From CAXMNX01 sp051009475 (lineage in GTDB: Bacteria > Pseudomonadota > Alphaproteobacteria > Rhodobacterales > Rhodobacteraceae), in the NCBI GenBank assembly GCA_051009475.1, contig JBPCWO010000267.1, positions 1 through 6,411 on the forward strand: a stretch of DNA of 6,411 nt, in the 5' to 3' direction. The notes beneath the pieces were generated by a model. The model saw only the letters and a program-made list of their open reading frames with translations. It had not been told where the DNA came from and ran no database searches. The translations under genes and the position numbers were made by a program. Of this stretch, positions 1 through 5,894 are shown one piece after another. Position 1 is the stretch's first letter. Each line of letters opens with the position of its first letter.

Positions 1-2130
1 GTTTATGATCTTGAAGTATCCGCCGCCGGCGAGCTTCTTGAATTTGACCAGCGCAAAGTCGGGTTCGATGCCTGTCGTATCGCAATCCATCACAAGGCCA
101 ATTGTACCGGTTGGAGCGATAACCGTCGCTTGCGCGTTCCGAAACCCGTTTGCTTCGCCAAGAGTCAAAGCCTCATCCCATGCAGATTTGGCCAGCTCAG
201 CAAGGCGACGATCGGGGCAATTCTCCCGGTCTAGCGGCACCGGCGAGACATTCATCGCCTCATAGCCCCCTGTCTTTCCATGTGCCGCGCGGCGATGATT
301 CCGGATCACACGCAACATGTGCTTGGAATTTCGATCATAGCTTGGGAACGACCCGAGTTCGCCGGCAATCTCGGCCGATGTCGCATACGAAACACCCGTC
401 ATGATCGCAGTCAGAGCCCCACAGAGCGCCCGGCCCTCGTCAGAATCATAGCTATAACCCATGTTCATCAGAAGTCCGCCGATATTGGCGTATCCCAGTC
501 CGAGCGTTCGGAAGTCGTAGGAAAGTTGCGCTATTTCCTTTGACGGGAATTGCGCCATCATTACGCTAATTTCTAACGTCAGCGTCCAAAGCCGTGTTGC
601 GTGAACATACTCGTCCGCCTGAAACTGCCCATTTTCATAAAAAGTAAGCAGGTTCATCGATGCAAGATTACAAGCCGTATCGTCCAAAAACATGTATTCT
701 GAACATGGATTTGATCCACGGATCGGACCATCTTCTGGGCACGTGTGCCACGCATTTACTGTGTCGTGATACTGGATGCCGGGATCGGCGCAGGCCCACG
801 CCGCGTGCCCGACCTGTTCCCAGAGATCGCGTGCCTTTATTGTCTTTTCGATTTTTCCGTCAGTACGACGGATCAATTCCCAGTCAGCGTCATTTTTGAC
901 CGCTTGCAAAAAAGAATCTGTAACGCGGATTGAATTGTTAGAGTTTTGTCCCGAAACGCTCGAGTAAGCCTCGGAATCCCAGTCGGTGTTGTATGTTGGG
1001 AATTCAATGGAGCCGTAGCCCTGCTTAGCATAATCCAGAACGCGCTTGATGTACGTTTCAGGAATTGCAGCCTTTTTTGACTGGCGAACTGCAACTTTGA
1101 GTGCCGGATTTGTGTTTGGATCGTATGCGCCCTCTTCACTTCCGTCGAACTCACGAATCGCTGAGAATATTCCGTTGAGTCTTTGTTCGTGCATCTTCGA
1201 TCCCGCGACGATCGAGGCGACTTTCTGCTCTTCGATGACTTTCCAGTTGATGAAGTCTTCAATATCCGGGTGGTCGGCATCACAGATAACCATCTTCGCC
1301 GCACGGCGAGTTGTTCCGCCAGATTTAATTGCGCCAGCCGCGCGATCACCAATTTTCAGAAAACCCATGAGGCCTGAAGATTTGCCGCCGCCCGATAGAC
1401 TTTCGCCCTCACCGCGCAACATGGAAAAGTTAGTTCCAGTTCCCGAGCCGTATTTGAACAACCGTGCCTCGCGAACCCACAGGTCCATTATTCCGCCTTC
1501 GTTCACCAGATCATCAGAGCATGACTGAATAAAACACGCATGAGGCTGAGGATGCTCGTAGGCCGAATTCGACTTCGTCAACTTACCCGTTTCGTGGTCG
1601 ACATAGTGATGGCCTTGGCTCGGTCCGTCGATACCGTAAGCCCAGTGCAATCCAGTGTTGAACCACTGGGGCGAATTCGGCGCAGCTCGCTGCGCGGCCA
1701 GCATGAAACGCATCTCGTCGAAATAAGCACTGGCATCCTGCTCGGTCGAAAAATAACCGCCCTTCCAGCCCCAATATGTCCATGCTCCGGCAAGTCGATC
1801 AAATACCTGCTTAGCCGAGGTTTCGCCTCCATATCGCTCGTCTTCCGGAAGTTTTTTCAAAGCTTGATTGTCGGCTACAGACCGCCAAAGAAACTTCGGC
1901 ACACCCTTTTCGCGCACTTTTTTCAACTGCGCCGGAACACCGGCTTTGCGGAAATATTTTTGTGCAATTACGTCAGACGCCACTTGGCTCCATTTTTCAG
2001 GGACATCCAATTGATCTTGCCTGAACACAATCGTTCCGTCCGGGTTCCGTATTTCTGATGTCGTCGTAGTGAAATTCAGCGCCGCGTACGCGTCTTCCCC
2101 GGCCCTCGTGAACGTGCGATTGATCTTCAT
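1..2130 (-). CDS. nrdJ: Adenosylcobalamin-dependent (class II) ribonucleotide reductase, N-terminal 710 residues; 3' end outside window
   Basis: Reduces ribonucleotides to deoxyribonucleotides in the cytoplasm, using a cobalamin-generated thiyl radical and needing neither oxygen nor a separate radical subunit. The frame is open from ATG at 2130 to the window edge without a stop. Visible catalytic residues are the N-P-C-S-E motif at residues 474-478 (Asn474, radical Cys476, Glu478), Cys199 and Cys487, which match the redox pair Cys225/Cys462 of E. coli NrdA, and the phosphate-binding PTGTIG at 673-678. The N-terminal stretch with SQVASDVIAQKYFRKAGVP (48-66) is typical of the long alphaproteobacterial NrdJ, about 1200 residues, so roughly 40% is missing here. 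The start fits an AAGG ribosome site 8 nt upstream, next to a GCGGGG run. No frameshift, intein or missing key residue was seen. Upstream NrdR boxes suggest repression by NrdR. The family call is very secure. Confidence 0.97.
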   Translation of the reverse strand, partial: MKINRTFTRAGEDAYAALNFTTTTSEIRNPDGTIVFRQDQLDVPEKWSQVASDVIAQKYFRKAGVPAQLKKVREKGVPKFLWRSVADNQALKKLPEDERYGGETSAKQVFDRLAGAWTYWGWKGGYFSTEQDASAYFDEMRFMLAAQRAAPNSPQWFNTGLHWAYGIDGPSQGHHYVDHETGKLTKSNSAYEHPQPHACFIQSCSDDLVNEGGIMDLWVREARLFKYGSGTGTNFSMLRGEGESLSGGGKSSGLMGFLKIGDRAAGAIKSGGTTRRAAKMVICDADHPDIEDFINWKVIEEQKVASIVAGSKMHEQRLNGIFSAIREFDGSEEGAYDPNTNPALKVAVRQSKKAAIPETYIKRVLDYAKQGYGSIEFPTYNTDWDSEAYSSVSGQNSNNSIRVTDSFLQAVKNDADWELIRRTDGKIEKTIKARDLWEQVGHAAWACADPGIQYHDTVNAWHTCPEDGPIRGSNPCSEYMFLDDTACNLASMNLLTFYENGQFQADEYVHATRLWTLTLEISVMMAQFPSKEIAQLSYDFRTLGLGYANIGGLLMNMGYSYDSDEGRALCGALTAIMTGVSYATSAEIAGELGSFPSYDRNSKHMLRVIRNHRRAAHGKTGGYEAMNVSPVPLDRENCPDRRLAELAKSAWDEALTLGEANGFRNAQATVIAPTGTIGLVMDCDTTGIEPDFALVKFKKLAGGGYFKIIN

Positions 2131-2155
2131 TTGCCCCGCCTTCGTTTCTTATTTT

Positions 2156-2178
2156 AGCGTGCCTTTTTGGCTAACGCT
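2156..2178 (-). promoter_or_regulatory. Second small hairpin in the nrdJ leader
   Basis: On the minus strand AGCGT-TA-GCC, a loop of five A, and GGC-ACGCT can fold into an 8-bp stem with a 2-nt bulge, ending 25 nt before the nrdJ start codon. It sits between the leader hairpin at 2224-2251 and the ribosome binding site. An A/U-rich segment, not a U-tract, follows. It may shape access to the ribosome site, but the sequence alone does not show a function. Confidence 0.3.
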
Positions 2179-2223
2179 GCCTCGATGGTCGCGCCGGTCA
2201 AGCGGCAAAGGACAAATACCTTT

Positions 2224-2251
2224 TTGCGGGGACTAGCGATTTGCCCCGCAA
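2224..2251 (-). promoter_or_regulatory. Leader hairpin of nrdJ with an arm complementary to the nrdJ ribosome binding site
   Basis: A perfect 8-bp inverted repeat, TTGCGGGG (2251-2244 on the minus strand) and CCCCGCAA (2231-2224), encloses a 12-nt loop in the presumed nrdJ leader. No U-tract follows, so it is not a terminator. The 5' arm and the first loop bases form GCGGGGCAAAT, which recurs exactly at the nrdJ ribosome site and start codon (2139-2129). The CCCCGC arm could therefore pair with either copy. A role in translation control is inference. Confidence 0.5.
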
Positions 2252-2302
2252 CACCGCCCTTGGGGGAGCGTGTTCGGCTTGAATATCTTCCCTTCGCCGA
2301 AG

Positions 2303-2318
2303 CCACTATATGTTGTGG
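2303..2318 (-). promoter_or_regulatory. NrdR box 1 upstream of nrdJ, overlapping a possible -10 element
   Basis: On the minus strand this reads CCACAACATATAGTGG, which matches about 13 of 16 positions of the published NrdR consensus (acaCwAtATaTwGtgt). NrdR is the ATP/dATP-sensing repressor of ribonucleotide reductase genes. The TATAGT inside the box (2305-2310) resembles a -10 hexamer, so bound NrdR would cover the promoter and transcription would start near 2298, giving a leader of about 168 nt. No good -35 hexamer is visible 16-18 bp upstream, so the promoter itself is less sure than the operator. Confidence 0.8.
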
Positions 2319-2333
2319 TAACCTGACCGGCCT

Positions 2334-2349
2334 ACACACCCTGTCGTAG
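2334..2349 (-). promoter_or_regulatory. Probable degenerate NrdR box 2
   Basis: On the minus strand this reads CTACGACAGGGTGTGT, about 9 of 16 matches to the NrdR consensus, with the GTGT half intact and the centre poor. Alone it would not be called. It lies 15 bp from box 1, so the centres are 31 bp apart. That is the three-helical-turn spacing known for tandem NrdR boxes, which raises its credibility. Confidence 0.5.
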
Positions 2350-2370
2350 GTTGGGGGCCGTCGTCAACGG

Positions 2371-2399
2371 AAAAATCACGCACTGGTGATAGTTTTTTT
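2371..2399. terminator. Weak terminator-like hairpin, possibly bidirectional
   Basis: An ATCAC/GTGAT stem with a 6-nt loop is flanked by an A-run on one side and seven T on the other (plus strand). Read on the minus strand it is followed by five T. The most useful role would be ending minus-strand transcripts from the tRNA-Pro side before the nrdJ promoter, because no plus-strand gene lies upstream to need it. The stem is short and AT-rich, so the call is tentative. Confidence 0.3.
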
Positions 2400-2630
2400 C
2401 GTTGACATCTTCATTAACGCCAACGCTCGTTTACCGATATCCGACATGGGCATTTTTTGGAATGAAAAGGCGATTAGTTGTCAGTCGTTTGTCAGGCATT
2501 TCTCAGACGTTAGTTGAGCACGAAATGGTTGCGCGCAAAATCGCTCAAATTCATCTATGCAATGGAATGTGCAACATCTGTAGAATTCACAGCTCCAACG
2601 GAACTTTAATTTCAGCAGAATTTTTTACGA
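2400..2630. other. Non-coding gap between tRNA-Pro and the nrdJ control region
   Basis: No convincing gene was found on either strand; minus-strand start codons give only peptides of 8 to 14 residues. The gap holds a 35-bp dyad at 2514-2548: TTGAGC and GCTCAA arms around the perfect palindrome TTGCGCGCAA at 2529-2538. It also holds two copies of TTGTCAG at 2478-2484 and 2489-2495, 11 bp apart. A TTGACA at 2402-2407 on the plus strand has no matching -10 element. I see nothing that identifies a small RNA. Confidence 0.5.
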
Positions 2631-2707
2631 TGGTCGGGGCGGCGAGATTCGAACTCACGACCCCCTGTACCCAAAACAGGTGCGCTACCAGACTGCGCCA
2701 CGCCCCG
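2631..2707 (-). tRNA. tRNA-Pro, anticodon UGG
   Basis: This 77-nt gene folds as a full cloverleaf. The acceptor arms CGGGGCG and CGCCCCG pair perfectly, with the C1-G72 pair usual for bacterial tRNA-Pro. The D-arm is GCGC/GCGC, the anticodon stem is CCTGT/ACAGG around loop TTTGGGT (anticodon TGG), and the T-arm is GTGAG-TTCGAAT-CTCGC. The discriminator base is A and the CCA tail is encoded. It reads CCA codons and, by wobble, other proline codons. It lies 53 bp downstream of the DUF192 gene on the same strand. A 6-bp inverted repeat (CGCGGA/TCCGCG, 2709-2742) fills that gap. No clear promoter of its own is seen, so co-transcription and processing are possible. Confidence 0.97.
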
Positions 2708-2760
2708 ACGCGGAACTGATTAGTCACTTCCAATGATCCGCGCAATGGCGAAATAGAAAT

Positions 2761-3231
2761 TCAGTTTATGCAAGGCCAAGCCGCGCTGGAGCCTATGACG
2801 GGGTGACGGAGTTCGCTACCTTCAGCGATGCCCAGGCGTCGCGCCAATCCGCCGTTGATCTCAAGCACGAACATTACGCGTTCGCCGCCTTCGATAAGAG
2901 TTTGATCGTGGGGAACTGCATTTTCATGAATACGCGTCACAAGACCAGCAGCGTCCAGGAAAATCATATCCAGGGGAATCAGAGTGTTCTTCATCCAGAA
3001 TATAACACGCTGCGGACCGTCGTATGCGAACAGCATGCCGGCTCCTGCGGAAAGGTGTTCACGGTGCATTAGTCCAATCGATCTCTCTTCGGGATCGTCT
3101 GCTACATCGACTGTGAATCGGGCCTGGCCCCACTCGCCTCGAATGTCTGCACGTTGGCTACTGCATTCCGCGTACGTAACGCAGGGAACAAAAAATGCGA
3201 CCAGCAACACTGAAAGTTGTGCTCGAATCAC
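2761..3231 (-). CDS. Exported DUF192 family protein
   Basis: A 156-residue protein of the DUF192 family, whose biochemical role is not established. Residues 1-21 form a Sec signal peptide: a short basic start, a hydrophobic core (LSVLLVAFFVPCV) and a likely cleavage after TYA, so it should be periplasmic; no lipobox is seen. Family hallmarks are GLMHR (53-57), GMLFAY (65-70), the signature WMKNTLIPLDMIFLD (79-93) and VLEINGG (122-128). I chose the GTG at 3231: its GTGA overlaps the stop of the cold shock gene by 4 bp, and it gives a normal short signal-peptide n-region. A TTG at 3258 would add nine residues and a 31-bp overlap. The ribosome site is weak, consistent with translational coupling. 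The family call is firm; the exact start less so. Confidence 0.9.
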   Translation of the reverse strand: MIRAQLSVLLVAFFVPCVTYAECSSQRADIRGEWGQARFTVDVADDPEERSIGLMHREHLSAGAGMLFAYDGPQRVIFWMKNTLIPLDMIFLDAAGLVTRIHENAVPHDQTLIEGGERVMFVLEINGGLARRLGIAEGSELRHPVIGSSAAWPCIN

Positions 3232-3767
3232 TCGTCTTGTTTTAATGCCGCTTCCCAACTCGTCACCTGCATAGCCATGCGACCTCGCTTGCCATCGACA
3301 ACTCGCAATGAAACCGCCTCGCCCGGCTGCAAATCCGCCAATCCCGAACGACGTAGCACTTCTATGTGCAAGAACACATCCTCATCCCGGCCAAAAATAT
3401 TCGCAAAGCCGAAACCTTTGGCCTTGTCGAACCATTTTACACGCGCAGGCTCCAGCGGCAGCGACAAATCAACCGGCTCCGCGATCTCTGCGCCGGGCAT
3501 TGCATCATCGTGCATTTCTTCGCCCGCAGGCGGATCAATCTGAAGAACTTCTACAGCTTGGATGCCACGTGCCGTTTCTTGCACAATTACTTCGATACCA
3601 GCTGCATCGGCAACCGAGGATTGTCCAAAGTTTCGCAGTACATTGGCGTGCAAAAGTATATCCGGCCCGCCTTCATTCGCTACCACGAACCCAAAGCCCT
3701 TGGTCGGGTCAAACCACTTAACGGTTCCCGAGACACGCGTCCCTTCTTTCTCGGCGTCCGACATCAT
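3228..3767 (-). CDS. Tandem cold shock domain protein
   Basis: A 179-residue nucleic-acid-binding protein with two cold shock domains, the long two-domain type common in alphaproteobacteria. Domain 1 (about 11-77) has KWFDPTKGFGFV with its RNP1 motif at 23-28 and an RNP2-like DILLH at 36-40. An acidic, flexible linker follows (78-107). Domain 2 (108-170) has KWFDKAKGFGFA and DVFLH (130-134). Such proteins bind single-stranded RNA or DNA and act as RNA chaperones or growth-phase regulators. ATG codons at 3776, 3767 and 3764 are all in frame. I prefer 3767 because GAGGG lies 9 nt upstream, while it abuts the 3776 ATG directly. The gene overlaps the DUF192 gene by 4 bp, so the two are probably one operon. 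A GC-rich hairpin sits just upstream. Confidence 0.93.
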   Translation of the reverse strand: MMSDAEKEGTRVSGTVKWFDPTKGFGFVVANEGGPDILLHANVLRNFGQSSVADAAGIEVIVQETARGIQAVEVLQIDPPAGEEMHDDAMPGAEIAEPVDLSLPLEPARVKWFDKAKGFGFANIFGRDEDVFLHIEVLRRSGLADLQPGEAVSLRVVDGKRGRMAMQVTSWEAALKQDE

Positions 3768-3781
3768 CAACTTCATCCCTC

Positions 3782-3801
3782 GGGCCCTATGGCCCTTTTT
3801 T
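3782..3801. promoter_or_regulatory. GC-rich hairpin upstream of the cold shock gene; terminator-shaped on the plus strand
   Basis: GGGCC-CTAT-GGCCC followed by six T has the form of a Rho-independent terminator on the plus strand, yet no plus-strand gene lies upstream. On the minus strand the same bases form a GGGCC-ATAG-GGCCC hairpin in the leader of the cold shock gene, ending next to its GAGGG ribosome site. A structured leader would suit a cold shock gene, but either function is inference; ending antisense transcription is the other option. Confidence 0.45.
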
Positions 3802-3878
3802 GCTTTAGTCTGAGGCCAGCCCGCGCGTTATTGCAAGGTCAAAGATGGCAAATTACATTGAAAAGCCGGAAATTGCCA

Positions 3879-4484
3879 TTAAGGTGCAAGGCGTGTTGCC
3901 TGCCAAGCACGCCCGTCGACCTGCTTAACCCACCGAAATCGGTCGTGAAGTCGGAAAGCTCCATCTGCCCACAGTTCTATTTCTAACGGTGTGATGCGAT
4001 ATCCGCCCCAGTGCGGTGGCCGATTTGGATGTGTACCATGCTTCAAACCCATTTTTGCAACCTCGGCCACAAGCGCTTCGCGCGATGCAAGCGGTCGTGA
4101 TTGTGCAGAGGCCCATGCGCCAATCCGGCTTTGCAGCGGCCGACTCTCATAGTAGGCGTCGGCGTGTATGCCGTCCTCTCTGATGACTGTCCCGCGAACT
4201 CGAACCTGCCTGCGCAACGACTTCCAATGCATGACGAATGCGGCCTTTTCAGTCGCCGCCAATTCGGTCCCCTTGGCGCTTTCGAAATTGGTATAGAAAA
4301 CAAACGCGTCGTCTTCGATTTCTTTCAGCAGCACCATCCTAACATTTGGCAATCCCGCTGAATCTACAGTCGCAAGCGCCATCGCGTCCGCATCATTAGG
4401 CTCGCTTTGCCAGGCCTCCAATTGCCAACGGCGAATAATAGCTATCGGATCATCGCCTTCGAATATTTCAGATCGCGCGTCCAT
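3879..4484 (-). CDS. pdxH: Pyridoxamine 5'-phosphate oxidase
   Basis: FMN-dependent cytoplasmic enzyme that oxidises pyridoxine or pyridoxamine 5'-phosphate to pyridoxal 5'-phosphate, the last step of PLP synthesis and salvage. The 201-residue length is normal. Hallmarks in order are RMVLLK (49-54) and FYTNFESAKG (63-72) for FMN binding, RRQVRVRG (91-98), SRIGAWASAQS (119-129), PPHWGGYRI (156-164), the substrate-binding RLHDR (178-182) and the C-terminal W-x4-RLAP (194-201). The ATG at 4484 has an excellent GGAGGG site 5 nt upstream. A longer in-frame reading to 4640 runs back through fabI and is not family-like. The gene diverges from fabI. Past its stop lies a 7-bp inverted repeat (3845-3879) with a long loop, too weak to call a terminator. 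The PLP-dependent aminotransferase lies downstream in the divergent cluster. Confidence 0.96.
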   Translation of the reverse strand: MDARSEIFEGDDPIAIIRRWQLEAWQSEPNDADAMALATVDSAGLPNVRMVLLKEIEDDAFVFYTNFESAKGTELAATEKAAFVMHWKSLRRQVRVRGTVIREDGIHADAYYESRPLQSRIGAWASAQSRPLASREALVAEVAKMGLKHGTHPNRPPHWGGYRITPLEIELWADGAFRLHDRFRWVKQVDGRAWQATRLAP

Positions 4485-4563
4485 GGGCGCCCTCCCTGCT
4501 CTTGATGCGCTTCCATTGATGACATAGACCCGAGGCACGGTAAACGGAACGAAGGATGAGGTC
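4485..4563. promoter_or_regulatory. Divergent promoter region between pdxH and fabI
   Basis: The 79-bp gap must hold start signals for both directions. For fabI, TTGATG (4502-4507) and TAGACC (4525-4530) at 17-bp spacing are a fair -35 but a poor -10. For pdxH no good hexamer pair is seen. Ribosome sites are clear: GGAGGG before pdxH, and AAGGA with GAGG before fabI. No repeat resembling a known operator stands out. Because the gap is so short, the two promoters probably overlap or lie back to back. Confidence 0.45.
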
Positions 4564-5379
4564 ATGACCGCAGGGCTGATGGCGGGCAAGCGTGGTCTCA
4601 TCATGGGACTGGCCAACGACAGATCCATCGCCTGGGGCATTGCGAAAGCGGTCGCCGCTGAAGGCGCGGAACTCGTGTTTTCCTACCAGGGCGAAGCTTT
4701 AAAAAAACGTGTCCAGCCGTTAGCCGCCGAGCTTGGGTCCGACTTCGTATTGCCCTGCGATGTTGGCGACGAAAAATCCATCGAAACGCTTTTCAAGTTG
4801 ATCAGGGAACGATGGGGAAAACTGGACTTTGTCGTCCATGCCATTGGGTTTTCTGATAAAAACGAACTAAGGGGTCGATATGTCGACACCAGTCGCGACA
4901 ACTTCAATATGTCGATGGATATTTCAGTTTATTCATTTACAGCCGTTTGCCAAAAAGCCGCAGAGTTAATGCCGGACGGTGGATCGCTGCTGACCCTGAC
5001 TTACTATGGCGCAGAGAAAGTGATGCCTCATTATAATGTCATGGGAATATGCAAGGCAGCGCTGGAGGCGTCAGTGCGTTACATAGCCGAAGATCTGGGT
5101 GCTGACGGCATTCGTTGCAATGCGATCAGCGCCGGTACCATCAAGACTCTCGCGGCCAGCGGCATAGGCGATTTTCGCTACATCATGAAATGGAACGAAT
5201 ACAATTCACCGCTAAGGCGCAACGTTTCTATCGACGACGTTGGTGGGGCGGCCTTGTATCTGTTGTCTGATCTATCCCGCGGCGTCACAGGCGAAATTCA
5301 CCATGTTGACAGTGGATACCATGTCGTCGGCATGAAGGCACTCGATGCGCCGGACATGACGTACGATAAGAAAGAATAG
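4564..5379 (+). CDS. fabI: Enoyl-[acyl-carrier-protein] reductase (NADH)
   Basis: Catalyses the last reduction in each cycle of type II fatty acid elongation, turning trans-2-enoyl-ACP into acyl-ACP with NADH, in the cytoplasm. The 271-residue protein is a short-chain dehydrogenase with the FabI-type nucleotide loop GLANDRSIAWGIA (15-27). Catalytic residues are Tyr147, Tyr157 and Lys164, equivalent to E. coli Tyr146, Tyr156 and Lys163. The inhibitor-pocket positions Gly95, Met160 and Phe204 match E. coli Gly93, Met159 and Phe203, so triclosan binding looks possible. One oddity: residue 192 is Thr in SAGTIKTLAASGI, where FabI and InhA nearly always have Pro. The ATG has AAGGA 7 nt upstream, and the N-terminus (MTAGLMAGKRGLIMG) fits sphingomonad FabI as I recall it. 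It is the first gene of a tight cluster with gpt. The C-terminal GMKALDAPD is also typical. Confidence 0.97.
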   Translation: MTAGLMAGKRGLIMGLANDRSIAWGIAKAVAAEGAELVFSYQGEALKKRVQPLAAELGSDFVLPCDVGDEKSIETLFKLIRERWGKLDFVVHAIGFSDKNELRGRYVDTSRDNFNMSMDISVYSFTAVCQKAAELMPDGGSLLTLTYYGAEKVMPHYNVMGICKAALEASVRYIAEDLGADGIRCNAISAGTIKTLAASGIGDFRYIMKWNEYNSPLRRNVSIDDVGGAALYLLSDLSRGVTGEIHHVDSGYHVVGMKALDAPDMTYDKKE

Positions 5380-5384
5380 CGACA

Positions 5385-5888
5385 ATGACTGATCAGTTGC
5401 CTCACGAGAAAGGATTTCACGTCAGCTGGGATCAAATTCATCGGGACGCGCGCGCACTTGCATGGCGACTTGACGGCCAAGGTCCAGATGGCGGCGCCTG
5501 GCGTGCGATTGTCGCGATAACTCGCGGTGGCATGGCACCTGCGATGATTATTGCCCGCGAACTTGATGTGCGCACTGTCGACACGATCAGCGTAAAGTCA
5601 TATGATCATCAGTCGCAATCAGATGCGAAAGTGCTCAAGCCGCCGGATATCGAAACGATGGGTGATGGCACGGGCATTCTGATCATTGACGACCTTGTCG
5701 ACAGCGGAAAAACATTGGAATTGGTTCGCGATTTGTATCCGAAAGCACATTTCGCCACTGTTTACGCGAAGCCCAAGGGCGAGCCGATGGTTGACACATT
5801 CATAACTGGTGTAAGTCAGGATACTTGGATCTTCTTTCCGTGGGATATGGCGCTGCAATACGTTGAGCCCTATCGCGGCACGGACTAG
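5385..5888 (+). CDS. gpt: Xanthine (guanine) phosphoribosyltransferase
   Basis: Purine salvage enzyme that joins xanthine, guanine or, less well, hypoxanthine to PRPP, giving the nucleotide and pyrophosphate. The protein has 167 residues (E. coli Gpt has 152). The PRPP-binding signature ILIIDDLVDSGKT lies at 98-110, the pyrophosphate loop region TRGGM at 47-51, YPKAHFATVYAKPKGEP at 118-134, and the base-binding segment QDTWIFFPWDM at 145-155. These closely follow E. coli Gpt and separate it from the Hpt family. It begins 5 bp after the fabI stop with only a weak AAGAAAG ribosome site, so it is likely co-transcribed and perhaps coupled to fabI. No signal peptide is present. No defect was seen. 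Confidence 0.93.
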   Translation: MTDQLPHEKGFHVSWDQIHRDARALAWRLDGQGPDGGAWRAIVAITRGGMAPAMIIARELDVRTVDTISVKSYDHQSQSDAKVLKPPDIETMGDGTGILIIDDLVDSGKTLELVRDLYPKAHFATVYAKPKGEPMVDTFITGVSQDTWIFFPWDMALQYVEPYRGTD

Positions 5889-5894
5889 AGGGAC

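Noticed and set aside
873..1352. Minus-strand open frame of 159 residues in another frame inside nrdJ
   Set aside because: The continuous NrdJ frame across the same bases carries conserved sequence throughout; this is a shadow frame.
2131..2300. Cobalamin riboswitch before nrdJ
   Set aside because: It would make sense for a B12-dependent enzyme, but I found no B12-box-like conserved segment in the leader, which is also short for that class.
2154..2339. Minus-strand open frame of 61 residues upstream of nrdJ
   Set aside because: It starts at a GTG within the degenerate NrdR box, crosses box 1 and both leader hairpins, and has no properly spaced ribosome site; more likely leader RNA than coding.
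2401..2430. Plus-strand promoter starting with TTGACA
   Set aside because: No -10 hexamer at 16-18 bp spacing and no plus-strand gene downstream before 4564.
2402..2719. Plus-strand open frame of 105 residues
   Set aside because: It runs through the whole tRNA-Pro gene on the opposite strand, has no ribosome site of note and resembles no family I know.
3366..3986. Plus-strand open frame of 206 residues
   Set aside because: It is antisense to the cold shock gene and the end of pdxH, both strongly supported by motifs, and its protein has no recognisable pattern.
4485..4640. N-terminal extension of PdxH by 52 residues
   Set aside because: It would read backwards through the fabI start and nucleotide-binding loop; the ATG at 4484 has an excellent ribosome site and gives normal family length.
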